This document shows positions 25,087 to 36,783 of a stretch of 64,000 nucleotides of DNA, piece after piece (position 1 is the stretch's first letter; every line of letters starts with the position of its first letter). The notes beneath the pieces were generated by a model. The model was not told where the DNA came from. It worked only from the letters and a program-made list of their open reading frames with translations, and searched no databases. Origin of the DNA: Methylobacterium sp. Leaf123 (GTDB lineage: Bacteria; Pseudomonadota; Alphaproteobacteria; Rhizobiales; Beijerinckiaceae). The stretch covers positions 409,119 to 473,118 of the forward strand of contig NZ_LMNS01000038.1 of the NCBI RefSeq assembly GCF_001423405.1. The letters run 5' to 3'. Position numbers and translations under genes: made by a program.

Positions 25087-26142
25087 ATGCTCGCTCTCGT
25101 CCTCGACGATGCCGAGATGAACAACCTGGTGATGGTCGCTTCCTTGCGGCCGCTCGCCGGATGCACGCCGCAGGCCTTCACCGTGCCGGCCGAGGCGCTC
25201 GCCTTCGCCGAGATGCGGGCCTCCGAGATCGGCGTCGTCATCACCGATTACGAGATGCCGGGCATGAACGGCGTCGCGTTCATCCGGGCGGTGCGGCGCA
25301 TTCCCGGCCTCACCAACGTCCCCACAGTCATGGTGACGAGCCACGACCAGCGCAGCCTGCGCCGCGAGGCGCTGGAGGCGGGGGCGACCGACTTCCTCAC
25401 CAAGCCCGCCGACGCGGTCGAGATCCGCGCCCGCGTCACGAACCTGCTCGCCCTCTCCGAGGCCCACCGGGCACAGCGCGACCATGCCGCGCAGCTCGCC
25501 CGCGAGGTCGCGGCGGCGGTGGCCCTGGTCGAGGAGCGCGAGCGCGAGATCGTCTCGACCCTCATGCGCGCCGCCGAGCACCGGGATTCCGACACCGGCG
25601 ATCACATCGCACGGGTCTCCGCCTATGTCGGGCTGATCGCCGAGGCGATGCGGATGTCCCCCTCCGACGCCCGGCAGCTCTGTCTGGCCGCGACCATGCA
25701 CGATGTCGGCAAGATCGCCGTGCCGGACGCGATCCTGCTCAAGCCGGGCGCGCTCACCCCCGAGGAGCGCCGGGAGATGGAGCAGCATGCCGACCGGGGA
25801 CGGCGCATCCTGGGCGGCAGCGACTCGCCGGTCATGCGGCTCGCCGCCGAGATCGCAGGAAGCCACCACGAGCGCTGGGACGGGACCGGCTACCCGTATC
25901 GCCTGAAGGGCGAGGCCATCCCCCTGTCCGGCCGCATCGTCGCGGTGGCCGACGTCTTCGACGCGCTGACGACCAAACGTCCCTACAAGCAGGCTTGGTC
26001 ACCGGAGCGGGCGCAGGCTTTTCTTCAGGAGAACGCCGGCTCCCACTTCGACCCGACCATCGTCGCGGCGTTCCTGAGCCGCTGGGCCGAAGTGCAGTCC
26101 TTCCTCGATCTCGGCCGCGACACCGCATCCGCCGCTGCCTGA
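25087..26142 (+). CDS. response regulator with HD-GYP cyclic-di-GMP phosphodiesterase domain
   Basis: The enzyme degrades cyclic di-GMP. A receiver domain (residues 1-120, phosphorylation site Asp54 in VITDYEMPGMNG, lysine in FLTKPADA) is joined by a coiled linker (about 130-160) to an HD-GYP domain (about 165-345). Catalytic signatures are HRDSDTGDHIARVSAY, TMHDVGKIAVPDAILLKPG and HHERWDGTGYPYRLKG. A longer frame to 25030 exists, but the ATG at 25087 starts the receiver directly. The downstream minus-strand hybrid kinase is a candidate partner. Confidence 0.93.
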   Translation: MLALVLDDAEMNNLVMVASLRPLAGCTPQAFTVPAEALAFAEMRASEIGVVITDYEMPGMNGVAFIRAVRRIPGLTNVPTVMVTSHDQRSLRREALEAGATDFLTKPADAVEIRARVTNLLALSEAHRAQRDHAAQLAREVAAAVALVEEREREIVSTLMRAAEHRDSDTGDHIARVSAYVGLIAEAMRMSPSDARQLCLAATMHDVGKIAVPDAILLKPGALTPEERREMEQHADRGRRILGGSDSPVMRLAAEIAGSHHERWDGTGYPYRLKGEAIPLSGRIVAVADVFDALTTKRPYKQAWSPERAQAFLQENAGSHFDPTIVAAFLSRWAEVQSFLDLGRDTASAAA

Positions 26143-26275
26143 TCCGGTTTTTCGCGCGATCGAAGCGGAGGGCCGTCTCAGCGAGCCTGCTCGGCCCAGC
26201 GCCGCGAGCCTCGTTTTTTCCGAGAGCCGGTGACCATCCGGGCGGTGCTCTCATCTGCACAGGCTCATCCGCCTC

Positions 26276-29071
<2,796 letters not shown>

Positions 29072-29145
29072 GGATCGCGATGGCTAGCGTCTTGTTTTGC
29101 ATCGTCTTCTTCCGAAAGCCGGGGGCCGCCTTTCGGGACGATGCT

Positions 29146-30567
29146 CTATTGGCTGATGACGAGCCGCCCCGAGATCGGGCCGACCCCCTTGGGGAGCGGG
29201 ACGCTCGAACGGTTGTAATCCGCGTTGAGATAGAGGTTCGGGCCCTCGTAGAGATTGATCTGCTGGGCCACGACGACGGTATAGGCGGAGAGATCCGCCA
29301 CGGGCCGCTGTGAGTCGATCACGAGGCGGCCGGCGGGCAGGTAGATGGTCCCGAGCATGGTGCGGGTGTTGTCGCTGATGATGCGGTAGGTCCGCATCGG
29401 CCGGCTCGCGCCGAGCGGCGGGGGCGTCGGCGTGATGATGTCGCCGAGAAGCGTATCGACGGCCAGCACCGGATCGATCGGCAGGGTGACGGAGGGATCT
29501 TCCGCCATCAGGAGGCCCGCCATCGCACCCGTCGTCGGCGCCGACAGATCGACGGTCGTCTTCTTGTCGAAGAGGAGGCCGCTGTTGTTGCCGATGAAGT
29601 AGAAGCCGACATCCTTGCCCGTCATCGTCGCCTTCTTGTCGACGATGAGCGGGCCGTCCTTCATGACGTAGATGCCAGGCCGCAGCGTGACGACGGCATT
29701 CTTCGTGATGTGCAGGCCGCCGCAATAGGTGCCGGGATCGAGGGTGATCGGCTCCGCGATGACGTTTTTGCCTTTGCTCTTGCCGGTCAGAATATCGGCA
29801 AGGCGGAGGATCTCGGGCAGGTTCACGCAACTTCCGACCGGTGGGGCCGGCCGGTTGCGGAGCGGATCCTCGATGACGGGACAGCTCGTCTGCGGGTTGG
29901 GCGTGAAGTTCGCCCGGTCGTCCCGGAAGCCCCCCGCGGAGCAGATCGTCTGCGCCCGGGCGAGCGCGCCGTCGCGACCGACCATCCCCGAGCGGCTGAC
30001 GGAGTTCGAGTAGAGGGCGCAATCATAGGCCGTGACCTGCGCGTTGCGCTCCAGGTTGAACGCACCCGCCGCCGCGGGATCGAGCGCCAGCATGCACAGA
30101 CGCATCCGCCCCACGACGCTCGCCCGGGCGCGCGCCGAGATCGGGATCGGGGCGATGCCGACGAGGCCCCCGAAGGTGAGCTTGATCACCTGTTGGGCGC
30201 GCGCCTCGACGCTCGTCTTGTCGGCGGCGACGGTGACTTGGATGGAGAGCGGGGCGTCGGGGACGGCTTTCGCCTCGGCCTGGATCGTCTGCGTCGTCAG
30301 GCCGACGATGGACTCGCTGCTCGAGACGACCAGCTTGAGGGCGTTGCCGCCGGCCAGCACGCCGGCATCGACCGCGCTTTGCAGATTGGTGCGCGCGGAG
30401 GCGAACCGCGCGTAATCGATCGCTCCTCCGACCAGGCCGATCAGGGTGGAGGCCGCCAGCCCGAAGATCACGGCGACCGAGCCGTCGCTCTCCCGGCACA
30501 GGCGCGCGAAGGGCTGTCTCCAGCGGATCGTGCGCTTCGACCCTCCGTTTACGTCCCGCGCCACCAT
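29146..30567 (-). CDS. TadG-like pilus assembly/secretion protein
   Basis: This 473-residue protein starts with basic residues and a single hydrophobic TadE/G-type segment (SDGSVAVIFGLAASTLIGLV, about 27-46), followed by DYARFASARTNLQSAVDAG, the signature of TadG-like minor pseudopilin or Flp-pilus assembly proteins. The remainder is a long beta-rich exported domain with cysteines and a C-terminal LPKGVGPISGRLVISQ. No VWA motif is obvious. With the two TadE-like genes upstream it forms a Flp-type pilus or surface-attachment cluster. The ATG at 30567 is used. Confidence 0.82.
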   Translation of the reverse strand: MVARDVNGGSKRTIRWRQPFARLCRESDGSVAVIFGLAASTLIGLVGGAIDYARFASARTNLQSAVDAGVLAGGNALKLVVSSSESIVGLTTQTIQAEAKAVPDAPLSIQVTVAADKTSVEARAQQVIKLTFGGLVGIAPIPISARARASVVGRMRLCMLALDPAAAGAFNLERNAQVTAYDCALYSNSVSRSGMVGRDGALARAQTICSAGGFRDDRANFTPNPQTSCPVIEDPLRNRPAPPVGSCVNLPEILRLADILTGKSKGKNVIAEPITLDPGTYCGGLHITKNAVVTLRPGIYVMKDGPLIVDKKATMTGKDVGFYFIGNNSGLLFDKKTTVDLSAPTTGAMAGLLMAEDPSVTLPIDPVLAVDTLLGDIITPTPPPLGASRPMRTYRIISDNTRTMLGTIYLPAGRLVIDSQRPVADLSAYTVVVAQQINLYEGPNLYLNADYNRSSVPLPKGVGPISGRLVISQ

Positions 30568-30764
30568 CGTGACTGTTGCCCCGTTTCTGGCTGCGTCCCT
30601 CTCCGAAGGGATAATTCTCCCGCGTTAATAGGATCTATTGCGCAAGCACGGGGCAATGCTCGTACGGTTTACGCACCATTCACGACGAGAAGCCTCGCCT
30701 TCCGCGTCACGGAAGGCGGGATTACCAGTCGGCCGAACAACGCGATCGGATAATGCGGTCCGGA

Positions 30765-31394
30765 TCAGGGCGCACATGGCTTTCCCCCCGGCAAGACGAC
30801 CTCAGCCTGTCCATTGGTGGCGATCCCGTCGCGCACTGGCCAGACGGCCTTGCCCGTGAAGGTCAAGGTGTTGAGAACCGGAAAGAAGGAAAACAGCGGT
30901 CGGTAGGGCAACCGCGTTTCGGCCATGACGAAGCGGTCGCCTTTCGAGGCCGTCCCCGCCGGCGGCGGCCCGAGATCGGACCCGACGACGCGCGCCTTGT
31001 CCCCCAGCTGGACGCTGGAGCAGACCCTGGCCACGAAGTCGTTGCCCACCTTGTAGACGCCACCCGCGGTCAGCACGATGCCGGTTCCGGCCAAGCTGTA
31101 GGGCGCAGCCACGACCTGCGCAGCCGCGAACACGTCGTTGATGTCAGCGTAATCGTTCTTGGAGGCCAGATCGGCCATCGCGATCGTGGCCTGGGCCAGA
31201 CGGTTGTTGGTCGCGATCGCCCGTGGAATCTCGATCGCGGCAATGAACAGGAGCACGAGGATCGGCGCGATGAAGGCGAATTCGATGGCACTCGCGCCGC
31301 CTTCGGCCCGACCGAAACCGGACGGGCCCCGCTCAAGCCTCCGTGGGGTCGCCGCGGCGCGCCGTCCGGTCCAGGGGTATCTGCAAGGGCTCAT
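30765..31394 (-). CDS. TadE-like pilus assembly protein
   Basis: This 209-residue protein has a positively charged N-terminus and the TadE motif EGGASAIEFAFIAPILVLLF, then IAAIEIPRAIATNN and a periplasmic domain with two cysteines. TadE family members are pseudopilins processed by TadV. The ATG at 31394 overlaps the stop of the upstream TadE-like gene as ATGA, showing coupling. It ends 197 bp before the TadG-like gene. Confidence 0.83.
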   Translation of the reverse strand: MSPCRYPWTGRRAAATPRRLERGPSGFGRAEGGASAIEFAFIAPILVLLFIAAIEIPRAIATNNRLAQATIAMADLASKNDYADINDVFAAAQVVAAPYSLAGTGIVLTAGGVYKVGNDFVARVCSSVQLGDKARVVGSDLGPPPAGTASKGDRFVMAETRLPYRPLFSFFPVLNTLTFTGKAVWPVRDGIATNGQAEVVLPGGKPCAP

Positions 31395-32068
31395 GCACAC
31401 GGCTTGTCCGCATAATCCTCCGTACGGAAGACCGCCGTCGCCGTGAGGAGCTGCTTGCCGCCGGGCATGCGCTGGCCGGTGAAATCGAGAAAGCTGAAGG
31501 GCCGCAGGATCGGCACGGCAGCCCGCAGGACATGGATGCCGCCGCCCGACGGACAGGTGAACTGTGTGCCGAACCCAGCTGCCCAATCGCCGCGGCTGAC
31601 ATCGTAGGCCGGCGCGATCTGCTTGATGGCGAAGGCGGCGGTGCGCACGAGATCGACCCGCATCTCATCGCATTGGTAGAGCCGGAGGCCCGAGCCGCAG
31701 AGCACACCCCGCAGGTACAGCGCCGGGTCGGCGCCGTTCGCCTCGTCCTGGAACGTCCCCGTGCGGAGGAGGCGTGCCGCCCGCTGAACCGAGAGATCGA
31801 ACTGCTGCTGGGCGAACACGAAGATCGAGGCTTCCGCGATCACCATCACCAGGATGAAGAGCGGCAGGATCACGAGCGAGAGCTCGACCGCAGCGACACC
31901 ACCCACATCGTCGATGAACCGCGACCTCACTGTGCCCGGCGCTTGATGGGTTCGATGTTGCGGAACAGGTCCGGAGGGTTTCAATAACGTCGTCTTCGTT
32001 GATGCCGCCCCTGTACAGCCCCGACACCGTCGTGAAACATCTGGGCAGAGGTTACGCTCGTCTGACAA
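31391..32068 (-). CDS. TadE-like pilus assembly protein
   Basis: This protein has the TadE signature VGGVAAVELSLVILPLFILV followed by MVIAEASIFVFAQQQ and a periplasmic part with cysteines (LCGSGLRLYQCDEM). The frame reaches a TTG at 32068, giving 225 residues; a later start near the FIDDVGGVA segment (about 31930) is equally possible because no clear ribosome site marks either. It is the first visible gene of the three-gene Tad cluster. Confidence 0.78.
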   Translation of the reverse strand: MSDERNLCPDVSRRCRGCTGAASTKTTLLKPSGPVPQHRTHQAPGTVRSRFIDDVGGVAAVELSLVILPLFILVMVIAEASIFVFAQQQFDLSVQRAARLLRTGTFQDEANGADPALYLRGVLCGSGLRLYQCDEMRVDLVRTAAFAIKQIAPAYDVSRGDWAAGFGTQFTCPSGGGIHVLRAAVPILRPFSFLDFTGQRMPGGKQLLTATAVFRTEDYADKPCA

Positions 32069-32322
32069 CGATATGACAGGACGCGTTTACGCTCCGTGAA
32101 TGCGGGCAGGAGGATTGCGCAAACCCGTCAACACAACCACCTGGCCTGTTCCGGACTCTCTATCGCTCCAGAGCGTCGAACGGCGACTGACTTCAGAGGT
32201 GGGGATCAGAAGAGGCCTACAGCGAACCAATCGCGCTCAGCGTTGGTCGCGACCATGCCCGATCGATCCAGGGCTGCCGTGTATGCTGCCAAATCCGGCT
32301 CTCAGTCATCGACAGGATGGAT

Positions 32323-32337
32323 TGGTGGGCCCGGCAG
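32323..32337. repeat. 15-bp direct repeat, candidate attL
   Basis: TGGTGGGCCCGGCAG recurs exactly at 56756-56770 beside the integrase end. Read on the minus strand it ends in a tRNA-like 3' terminus (GGGCCCACCA). It lies just beyond the host Tad genes, so it could be the left prophage attachment site. Confidence 0.45.
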
Positions 32338-32605
32338 AAGGAAAATAAAATAGCAATATCAACGCCACTCGGCATAGGTGCGGGAGAAAGGGCCCGTTGA
32401 TCGAAAACGGTTATTTTCAGCCGCCCCCGCACCTCGATTACGCAGCCGCACCTCGAACGAATACTTGCGAACTCCTGTCCACAGGCCAAGTTGGTCGCCG
32501 TCCGCATATCGGCTTAGCCCGTCAAGGTTGACGCAAGGGCAAGCAGGCACAGGACATCAGGACGGTCGCGCCCAGCGGCCCAGATAAATCGATTCCCTCG
32601 CCAAA

Positions 32606-33169
32606 ATGCGCGGCCTGCTCCTGTTCGCGCAGGACCTCGGCCTGGACGAAGAGACCGTGCGCGAAATTTACGAGGCCGTCGCGCAGGAGATCGCCCCCAC
32701 GGAAGCGAACCGGGAAGAGCGGTTGGCCGTGGTGCGGCGGCGGTTGATCGCGGTAGCGGAGGGCGAGGAAGAGCGGCCGTGGTGCGTGATACGGCGGCGG
32801 GAACGCGCGGTGGCTGAAACGAAAAAGCCCCGCGCGGCGGGTGCCGGCGGGGCTGATGTAGTGCGTCGGCGCTTTGAGCGCTCACGAGGACAGCGACGGC
32901 TGCCCTTCCATGATCTCTGCAACGCTCGCCAGCGTGGCCCGCGCGGTCTCTGCGCGCTCGTGCGAAGCCGAGTCGAACCCCCAGGTATCGTGCGCCTCAA
33001 TGCTACCGTGACGGGGATAGATCGGATCGGCGGCAGGCCTTTCGTCGCGGATGATCTCAAGGCCGGCAATGGCCTCGGCCAGGGCGCGTCTGCACCGATC
33101 ATGGGGTTCTTGGGCGTGGTGCCCTTCGATTGGTGCGGAATGGCTCATAAGCTGGCTCTGGCAAGATAA
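32606..33169 (+). CDS. possible hypothetical protein, weakly supported
   Basis: The first about 90 residues look protein-like (LGLDEETVREIYEAVAQEIA), with G/C third positions. The rest runs antisense to a better-supported minus-strand gene at 32882-33148, whose terminator lies inside this frame. No ribosome site is visible. The 5' part may be a small real gene or a fragment that now reads through. No family recognised. Confidence 0.25.
   Translation: MRGLLLFAQDLGLDEETVREIYEAVAQEIAPTEANREERLAVVRRRLIAVAEGEEERPWCVIRRRERAVAETKKPRAAGAGGADVVRRRFERSRGQRRLPFHDLCNARQRGPRGLCALVRSRVEPPGIVRLNATVTGIDRIGGRPFVADDLKAGNGLGQGASAPIMGFLGVVPFDWCGMAHKLALAR
32826..32854 (-). terminator. rho-independent terminator
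   Basis: On the minus strand an 8-bp stem (AGCCCCGC / GCGGGGCT) with a 13-nt loop is followed by TTTTTCGTTT. It lies directly downstream of the minus-strand gene ending at 32882. Confidence 0.75.
32882..33148 (-). CDS. hypothetical protein
   Basis: This 88-residue hydrophilic protein (MSHSAPIEGHHAQEPHDRCR at its start) has no recognised family. Support comes from its coding character and the strong terminator just downstream. The ATG at 33148 is preferred; the frame extends to 33220. It lies in the interval between the candidate attL and the diguanylate cyclase, so it may belong to the prophage. Confidence 0.45.
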   Translation of the reverse strand: MSHSAPIEGHHAQEPHDRCRRALAEAIAGLEIIRDERPAADPIYPRHGSIEAHDTWGFDSASHERAETARATLASVAEIMEGQPSLSS

Positions 33170-33752
33170 AGATGCGGCGCGCCGTCCATGCCCACCCGCT
33201 AAGGTTGCATGATGCGCCACGACCCAGCCTTATTGGAAGGTAACATTTGTAAGTTTCCCCGGTCATCCGGGCGATGACCCGCCCGACCCGAGAGCCCCCG
33301 TTCCCCACCAATCCCCGATGTAAGGCCGCGTGTGCTCGATCGCGGGACCGATGTCTCCAGATGGTGGGCGGCCAGCATTGTACAGGAAGACCGCGATGGG
33401 CTGGAGCGAAGTTGGAAGCGGACCTTCACAACTCGTTGGACTCAGCGGTTTGAGCCTGTCCGTCCGCTTGCTACTACTTCCAGTATCCTAACAGGAGCGT
33501 GCGTCGATGCACGAGCACGGCGGCAAAAAGCCGAATCTCGAAAGGCTTCCACCAGTATGAACAGCCCCGAGTGCACTGCGCTGGATTGGAATGATCACCT
33601 GAACCTGACTGGAATCAACCCAGCATTTCCTCGCATTGTACTATAATTTTTCCCATTTCAACTCATTTCCAGGTTTCGTATATTAGCACACAGAAAGAAT
33701 TAACCTATAAAATTTACGCAAGCTCATCCGCCGCGGCATAGAAGTGTGGCCG
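33149..33752. other. 604-bp intergenic region, AT-rich 3' part
   Basis: No convincing gene is seen. The stretch about 33630-33720 is clearly AT-rich and lies upstream of the diguanylate cyclase, where it may hold its promoter. Base composition here is lower in GC than the surrounding chromosome, consistent with acquired DNA. Confidence 0.35.
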
Positions 33753-35492
33753 ATGAGGATGCCCCAGATGCTCAAGCTCGCCGACAAAGTTCCGCTCAAG
33801 CGTCAGATCAGCCTGTTGGCCGGAGCCATCGGGCTCACGATCGTGGGCGTGACGACGGTCGGATCCGCCTTGCTGGCGCGCGGGCAGGCTACCGACATGG
33901 CTCAGGACACCCTCCTGCAGGTCACGCGCTCCGTAGCCGACCGTCTCGACCAAGACATGGCCGAACGCCTGCGCGAGATCAGCAACATTGCAGCCCTCGA
34001 ACCCCTGCGGCCCCACTGGCTCGAGAACACCGGCAGTCTGCGCAGCGTGCTCGATACGATGCAGAGGACACTACCGGACTACGCCTGGATCGGGTTCGCC
34101 GCTCTCGATGGCCGAGTACGCGCGGCCACCGGTGGGATCCTCGAAGGGGCGAGTGTCGGAAGTCGCCCGTGGTTCCTAAACGGCGTCCGGCAGGCCGCTG
34201 TCGAGGACGTTCACGCGGCGGTCCTGCTGGAGCCCCTACTCAAACCGCACGCCGACGGTACGCCGTTCCGCTTCGTCGATGTGGCCACCCCGGTCAGCGA
34301 CGGCTCAGGCCGGGTCGTCGGCGTGCTCGGAGCCCATCTCAGCTGGCGCTGGGCTGATGTTGTTCGGCGTGAGGTGCTGTCATCCCGACGGCCGGAATTG
34401 AGAGAAGACATTATCGTCCTCGATCGGTCTGGCAGAGTCTTGCTCGGGCCGGGTCTTGGGTCGGTCCCCTACACGGCCGCGCAACTCACCGCCGGTCACT
34501 TCATCGACCGCCGGGCGGACGGAGACCGGCTCGTGGCTGTCTCCCCCACCCGCGGCCGAGGCGATTATGCGGGCCTCGGCTGGATCGTTGTCGCTCTGCA
34601 GCCCCTAGATACGGCGCTTGCAGGCGCCGACCGTCTAACTGGACTGATCCTGCTGCTTGGCCTTAGCGCCGCCGTGCTGGGCGTGGTTGGGATTGGGCTG
34701 GTCGCGGGGCGTCTAAGCCGGCCCCTGACACAGCTGACAGAGGCCGTCGACCGCATCGGCCGGCAGACGAATGCGCGGATGACGAACCGCGTTCACGGCT
34801 CTCCCGAGGTTCTGCGCCTGTCCACCGCACTCCGGTCGCTACTCAGACGTATCGGCACGGCCGAGGAAGATGCGCGGCAAATCCGGGCCGAGTCGTCGGA
34901 CGCTGTGCATGCCGCGGAGGACCGTGTCCGGAGACTCGGCGCCGATCTGCACGCCATGCAGGTCCTGGCTGACACGGACGGGCTCACAGGTCTCCTCAAC
35001 CGGCGGGCGTTCCTGCCGCTGGCCAACGACGCGATGAGCTACTTCAAGCGCTACCGGCGCGGCATCTGCGTCCTGATGATCGACATCGATCACTTCAAGC
35101 GCGTCAACGACCTATACGGCCACGCGGCAGGCGACGAAGTCATCCGCCAGGTCAGCCGAATCATCAGAGATGCGATCCGAACAACCGACAAGGCAGCGCG
35201 GTTCGGCGGCGAGGAGTTTGTGGTACTGCTCCGAGAAACCGATGTGCAGGGTGCAGCGATCTTCGCGGACCGCATCCGGCAGACCGTCGCAGGCACCGTG
35301 TTCGAGCCGGATGGTCAGTGCCTCAGGGCGACGATCAGCATCGGCATGGCCGGTGCTGAGGTGACAGACGATGATATCGACCGCACGATTGAGCGTGCGG
35401 ACCGCGCCCTCTACGCGGCTAAATCGGCCGGGCGCAATTGCGTACGCACGTTCGACGGAAGACCGTCCCACAGCCTGCGGACAGCCGCCTAA
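33753..35492 (+). CDS. membrane diguanylate cyclase with Cache-type sensor and HAMP
   Basis: The enzyme makes cyclic di-GMP from two GTP. An N-terminal membrane segment (LLAGAIGLTIVGVTTVGSAL) is followed by a dCache-like periplasmic sensor, a second membrane segment (LTGLILLLGLSAAVLGVVGI), HAMP, a coiled coil and a GGDEF domain. The GGDEF motif is the active GGEEF variant (RFGGEEFVVLL), and ADTDGLTGLLNRRAF and DIDHFKRVNDLYGH are present. No allosteric RxxD is obvious before GGEEF. The ATG at 33753 is preferred; a GTG at 33744 and ATGs at 33759/33768 are in frame. It lies inside the candidate prophage boundary. Confidence 0.9.
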   Translation: MRMPQMLKLADKVPLKRQISLLAGAIGLTIVGVTTVGSALLARGQATDMAQDTLLQVTRSVADRLDQDMAERLREISNIAALEPLRPHWLENTGSLRSVLDTMQRTLPDYAWIGFAALDGRVRAATGGILEGASVGSRPWFLNGVRQAAVEDVHAAVLLEPLLKPHADGTPFRFVDVATPVSDGSGRVVGVLGAHLSWRWADVVRREVLSSRRPELREDIIVLDRSGRVLLGPGLGSVPYTAAQLTAGHFIDRRADGDRLVAVSPTRGRGDYAGLGWIVVALQPLDTALAGADRLTGLILLLGLSAAVLGVVGIGLVAGRLSRPLTQLTEAVDRIGRQTNARMTNRVHGSPEVLRLSTALRSLLRRIGTAEEDARQIRAESSDAVHAAEDRVRRLGADLHAMQVLADTDGLTGLLNRRAFLPLANDAMSYFKRYRRGICVLMIDIDHFKRVNDLYGHAAGDEVIRQVSRIIRDAIRTTDKAARFGGEEFVVLLRETDVQGAAIFADRIRQTVAGTVFEPDGQCLRATISIGMAGAEVTDDDIDRTIERADRALYAAKSAGRNCVRTFDGRPSHSLRTAA

Positions 35493-35639
35493 CTTTTCGG
35501 TCCCAGCCATTGTGCACCGAGTAACCACCGGGCTGATGCGTGTGCTCGGCCCGATGTAGAGATAGGCGCGGGCGTCCTTGGCCGGCTTCCCGCTCGCGAG
35601 CAGGCCGGCCAGGGTGACGGCGACGAAGCAGGGGCTCAT
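35112..35639 (-). CDS. possible truncated phage ORF reading into DGC antisense
   Basis: The ATG at 35639 overlaps the stop of the upstream phage gene and gives a short hydrophobic N-terminus (MSPCFVAVTLAGLLAS) with phage-like spacing. After about 45 residues the frame becomes the reverse strand of the diguanylate cyclase. This looks like a phage gene that has lost its end at a junction near 35500. Only the first part is likely native. Confidence 0.25.
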   Translation of the reverse strand: MSPCFVAVTLAGLLASGKPAKDARAYLYIGPSTRISPVVTRCTMAGTEKLGGCPQAVGRSSVERAYAIAPGRFSRVEGAVRTLNRAVDIIVCHLSTGHADADRRPEALTIRLEHGACDGLPDAVREDRCTLHIGFSEQYHKLLAAEPRCLVGCSDRISDDSADLADDFVACRVAV

Positions 35640-36094
35640 GGCTTCTGCTCGATCTTGAACCGCACCACGGTCTGCGCCCAGGTAATTGGCCAGTAGTGCC
35701 GCTGCAGCGGGTTGCAGTGATACTCTGGGGCCGCATGGTACTCGCCCGCGCCCGGCCCGAACTCGTCGGGCACGGTGATCGTGAAGGTAATGGTGCGCGG
35801 GCCCAGCCCCTGTGGTGGCCGCTCGTACCGAACCGCCGGCAGGATCACTCGATGGGTGTGCGCGTCGAATAGCGCCCGATCGACGTAAGCGCTGCAGTTG
35901 CGCAGGTAGTCCAGTCGCTGCCGGATCACGAGTTTTCCGCCTGGACGCACCACGGGCGTCAGCACCGTCGTGTCCCTCACCTCGACTGGCAGGCCGCGGT
36001 CCGCGATGAACCACGCCAGCACCCCGGCCGTCGCCAAGATCGCGGCGGTGATGATGGTGAGGCAGGCGTAGCCGAAGAGGCGCAATCCCGTCAT
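35636..36094 (-). CDS. phage-region membrane-anchored hypothetical protein
   Basis: This 152-residue protein has an N-terminal membrane helix (YACLTIITAAILATAGVLAW) and an exterior beta-rich domain with Cys and Pro-Pro-Gln motifs (FTITVPDEFGPGAGEYHAAP). No family recognised. The ATG at 36094 overlaps the upstream stop as ATGA, so it belongs to the leftward phage operon downstream of the spanin-like genes. Confidence 0.6.
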   Translation of the reverse strand: MTGLRLFGYACLTIITAAILATAGVLAWFIADRGLPVEVRDTTVLTPVVRPGGKLVIRQRLDYLRNCSAYVDRALFDAHTHRVILPAVRYERPPQGLGPRTITFTITVPDEFGPGAGEYHAAPEYHCNPLQRHYWPITWAQTVVRFKIEQKP

Positions 36095-36552
36095 CGGCCA
36101 CCCCGCATCATCGCGAACAGATCGATGCCGTTCTTGGCCAGTGCCGTGACGCCGCCGACGAAGGCCACGGCAAAGCCCCCGACCCACATCAGCACCTTGG
36201 CAGCCGTCCGCGAGGAACTGACGAACTCGACCACCCCGTCGAGGTTCTTCAGCTCGCGCGGGTTCTTCTCCGCGATCCAGTCGATCGTGTCCTTGCGTAG
36301 CGCGAGCAGGGCGAGCAGCTTTTCCGCCTCGCCCTCGTCGATCGATCGGAACAGCTTTCGCATGTGCAGCGGAAACGACATGACACGGCGGTCGTCATCA
36401 TCGTCGTCCAGATCGCGCGCCCGGCGCACAGCATCCTCGCCGAGGCCGCGCGCCGGGAGAGGAACCGATTCCCGCAAGAGGCCGCCCGCGCCGATCGCCG
36501 TTCCTCGCCGCGCCTGCCGCAGCTCTTCTTCCGGCAGTTCCGACCCCGGCAT
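36091..36552 (-). CDS. phage-region small membrane protein
   Basis: This 153-residue protein has a charged N-terminus including a run of six aspartates and a helical SIDEGEAEKLLALLALRKDT segment. A C-terminal membrane helix follows (VLMWVGGFAVAFVGGVTALA). The ATG at 36552 has a GGAGAG ribosome site; an internal ATG at the MSFPLHM segment is possible. It is coupled by ATGA to the next gene. Similar to holin-like or membrane-regulator proteins in tailed phage lysis regions, but not assigned. Confidence 0.55.
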   Translation of the reverse strand: MPGSELPEEELRQARRGTAIGAGGLLRESVPLPARGLGEDAVRRARDLDDDDDDRRVMSFPLHMRKLFRSIDEGEAEKLLALLALRKDTIDWIAEKNPRELKNLDGVVEFVSSSRTAAKVLMWVGGFAVAFVGGVTALAKNGIDLFAMMRGGR

Positions 36553-36579
36553 GATCTCTCCGTGTCCGCATGGATGATG

Positions 36580-36780
36580 TCAGCGGGCGGCGGGCACATC
36601 GCACACCGCCCGCCACTTCGCGTTCAGGCCCCGGAGCTGCCGGCGAGTCTCCGCCGTATCCTGGGCCGAGTAGAGGACCGGCGCCGTCATCGTCCGGCAG
36701 AACCGGGCGGCGGGCGGCGTCGGATCGGGGCTCTGGCAGGCGAACACGAAGAAGCCCGCCACGGCGCAGGTGATCAGCAC
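36580..36780 (-). CDS. Rz1-like outer-membrane spanin lipoprotein
   Basis: This 66-residue protein has a short lipoprotein signal (MLITCAVAGFFVFAC, with the lipobox cysteine at the end) and a Pro-rich mature start (SPDPTPPAAR), as in the o-spanin Rz1. Cys28 and Cys60 could add a disulfide. It lies downstream of the i-spanin-like gene and the holin, the usual order of a lysis cassette. The call rests on lipobox and context. Confidence 0.55.
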   Translation of the reverse strand: MLITCAVAGFFVFACQSPDPTPPAARFCRTMTAPVLYSAQDTAETRRQLRGLNAKWRAVCDVPAAR

Positions 36781-36783
36781 GGC

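Noticed and set aside
32100..32600. Small minus-strand ORFs upstream of the Tad genes
   Set aside because: They lack ribosome sites and recognisable sequence, and overlap one another in several frames.
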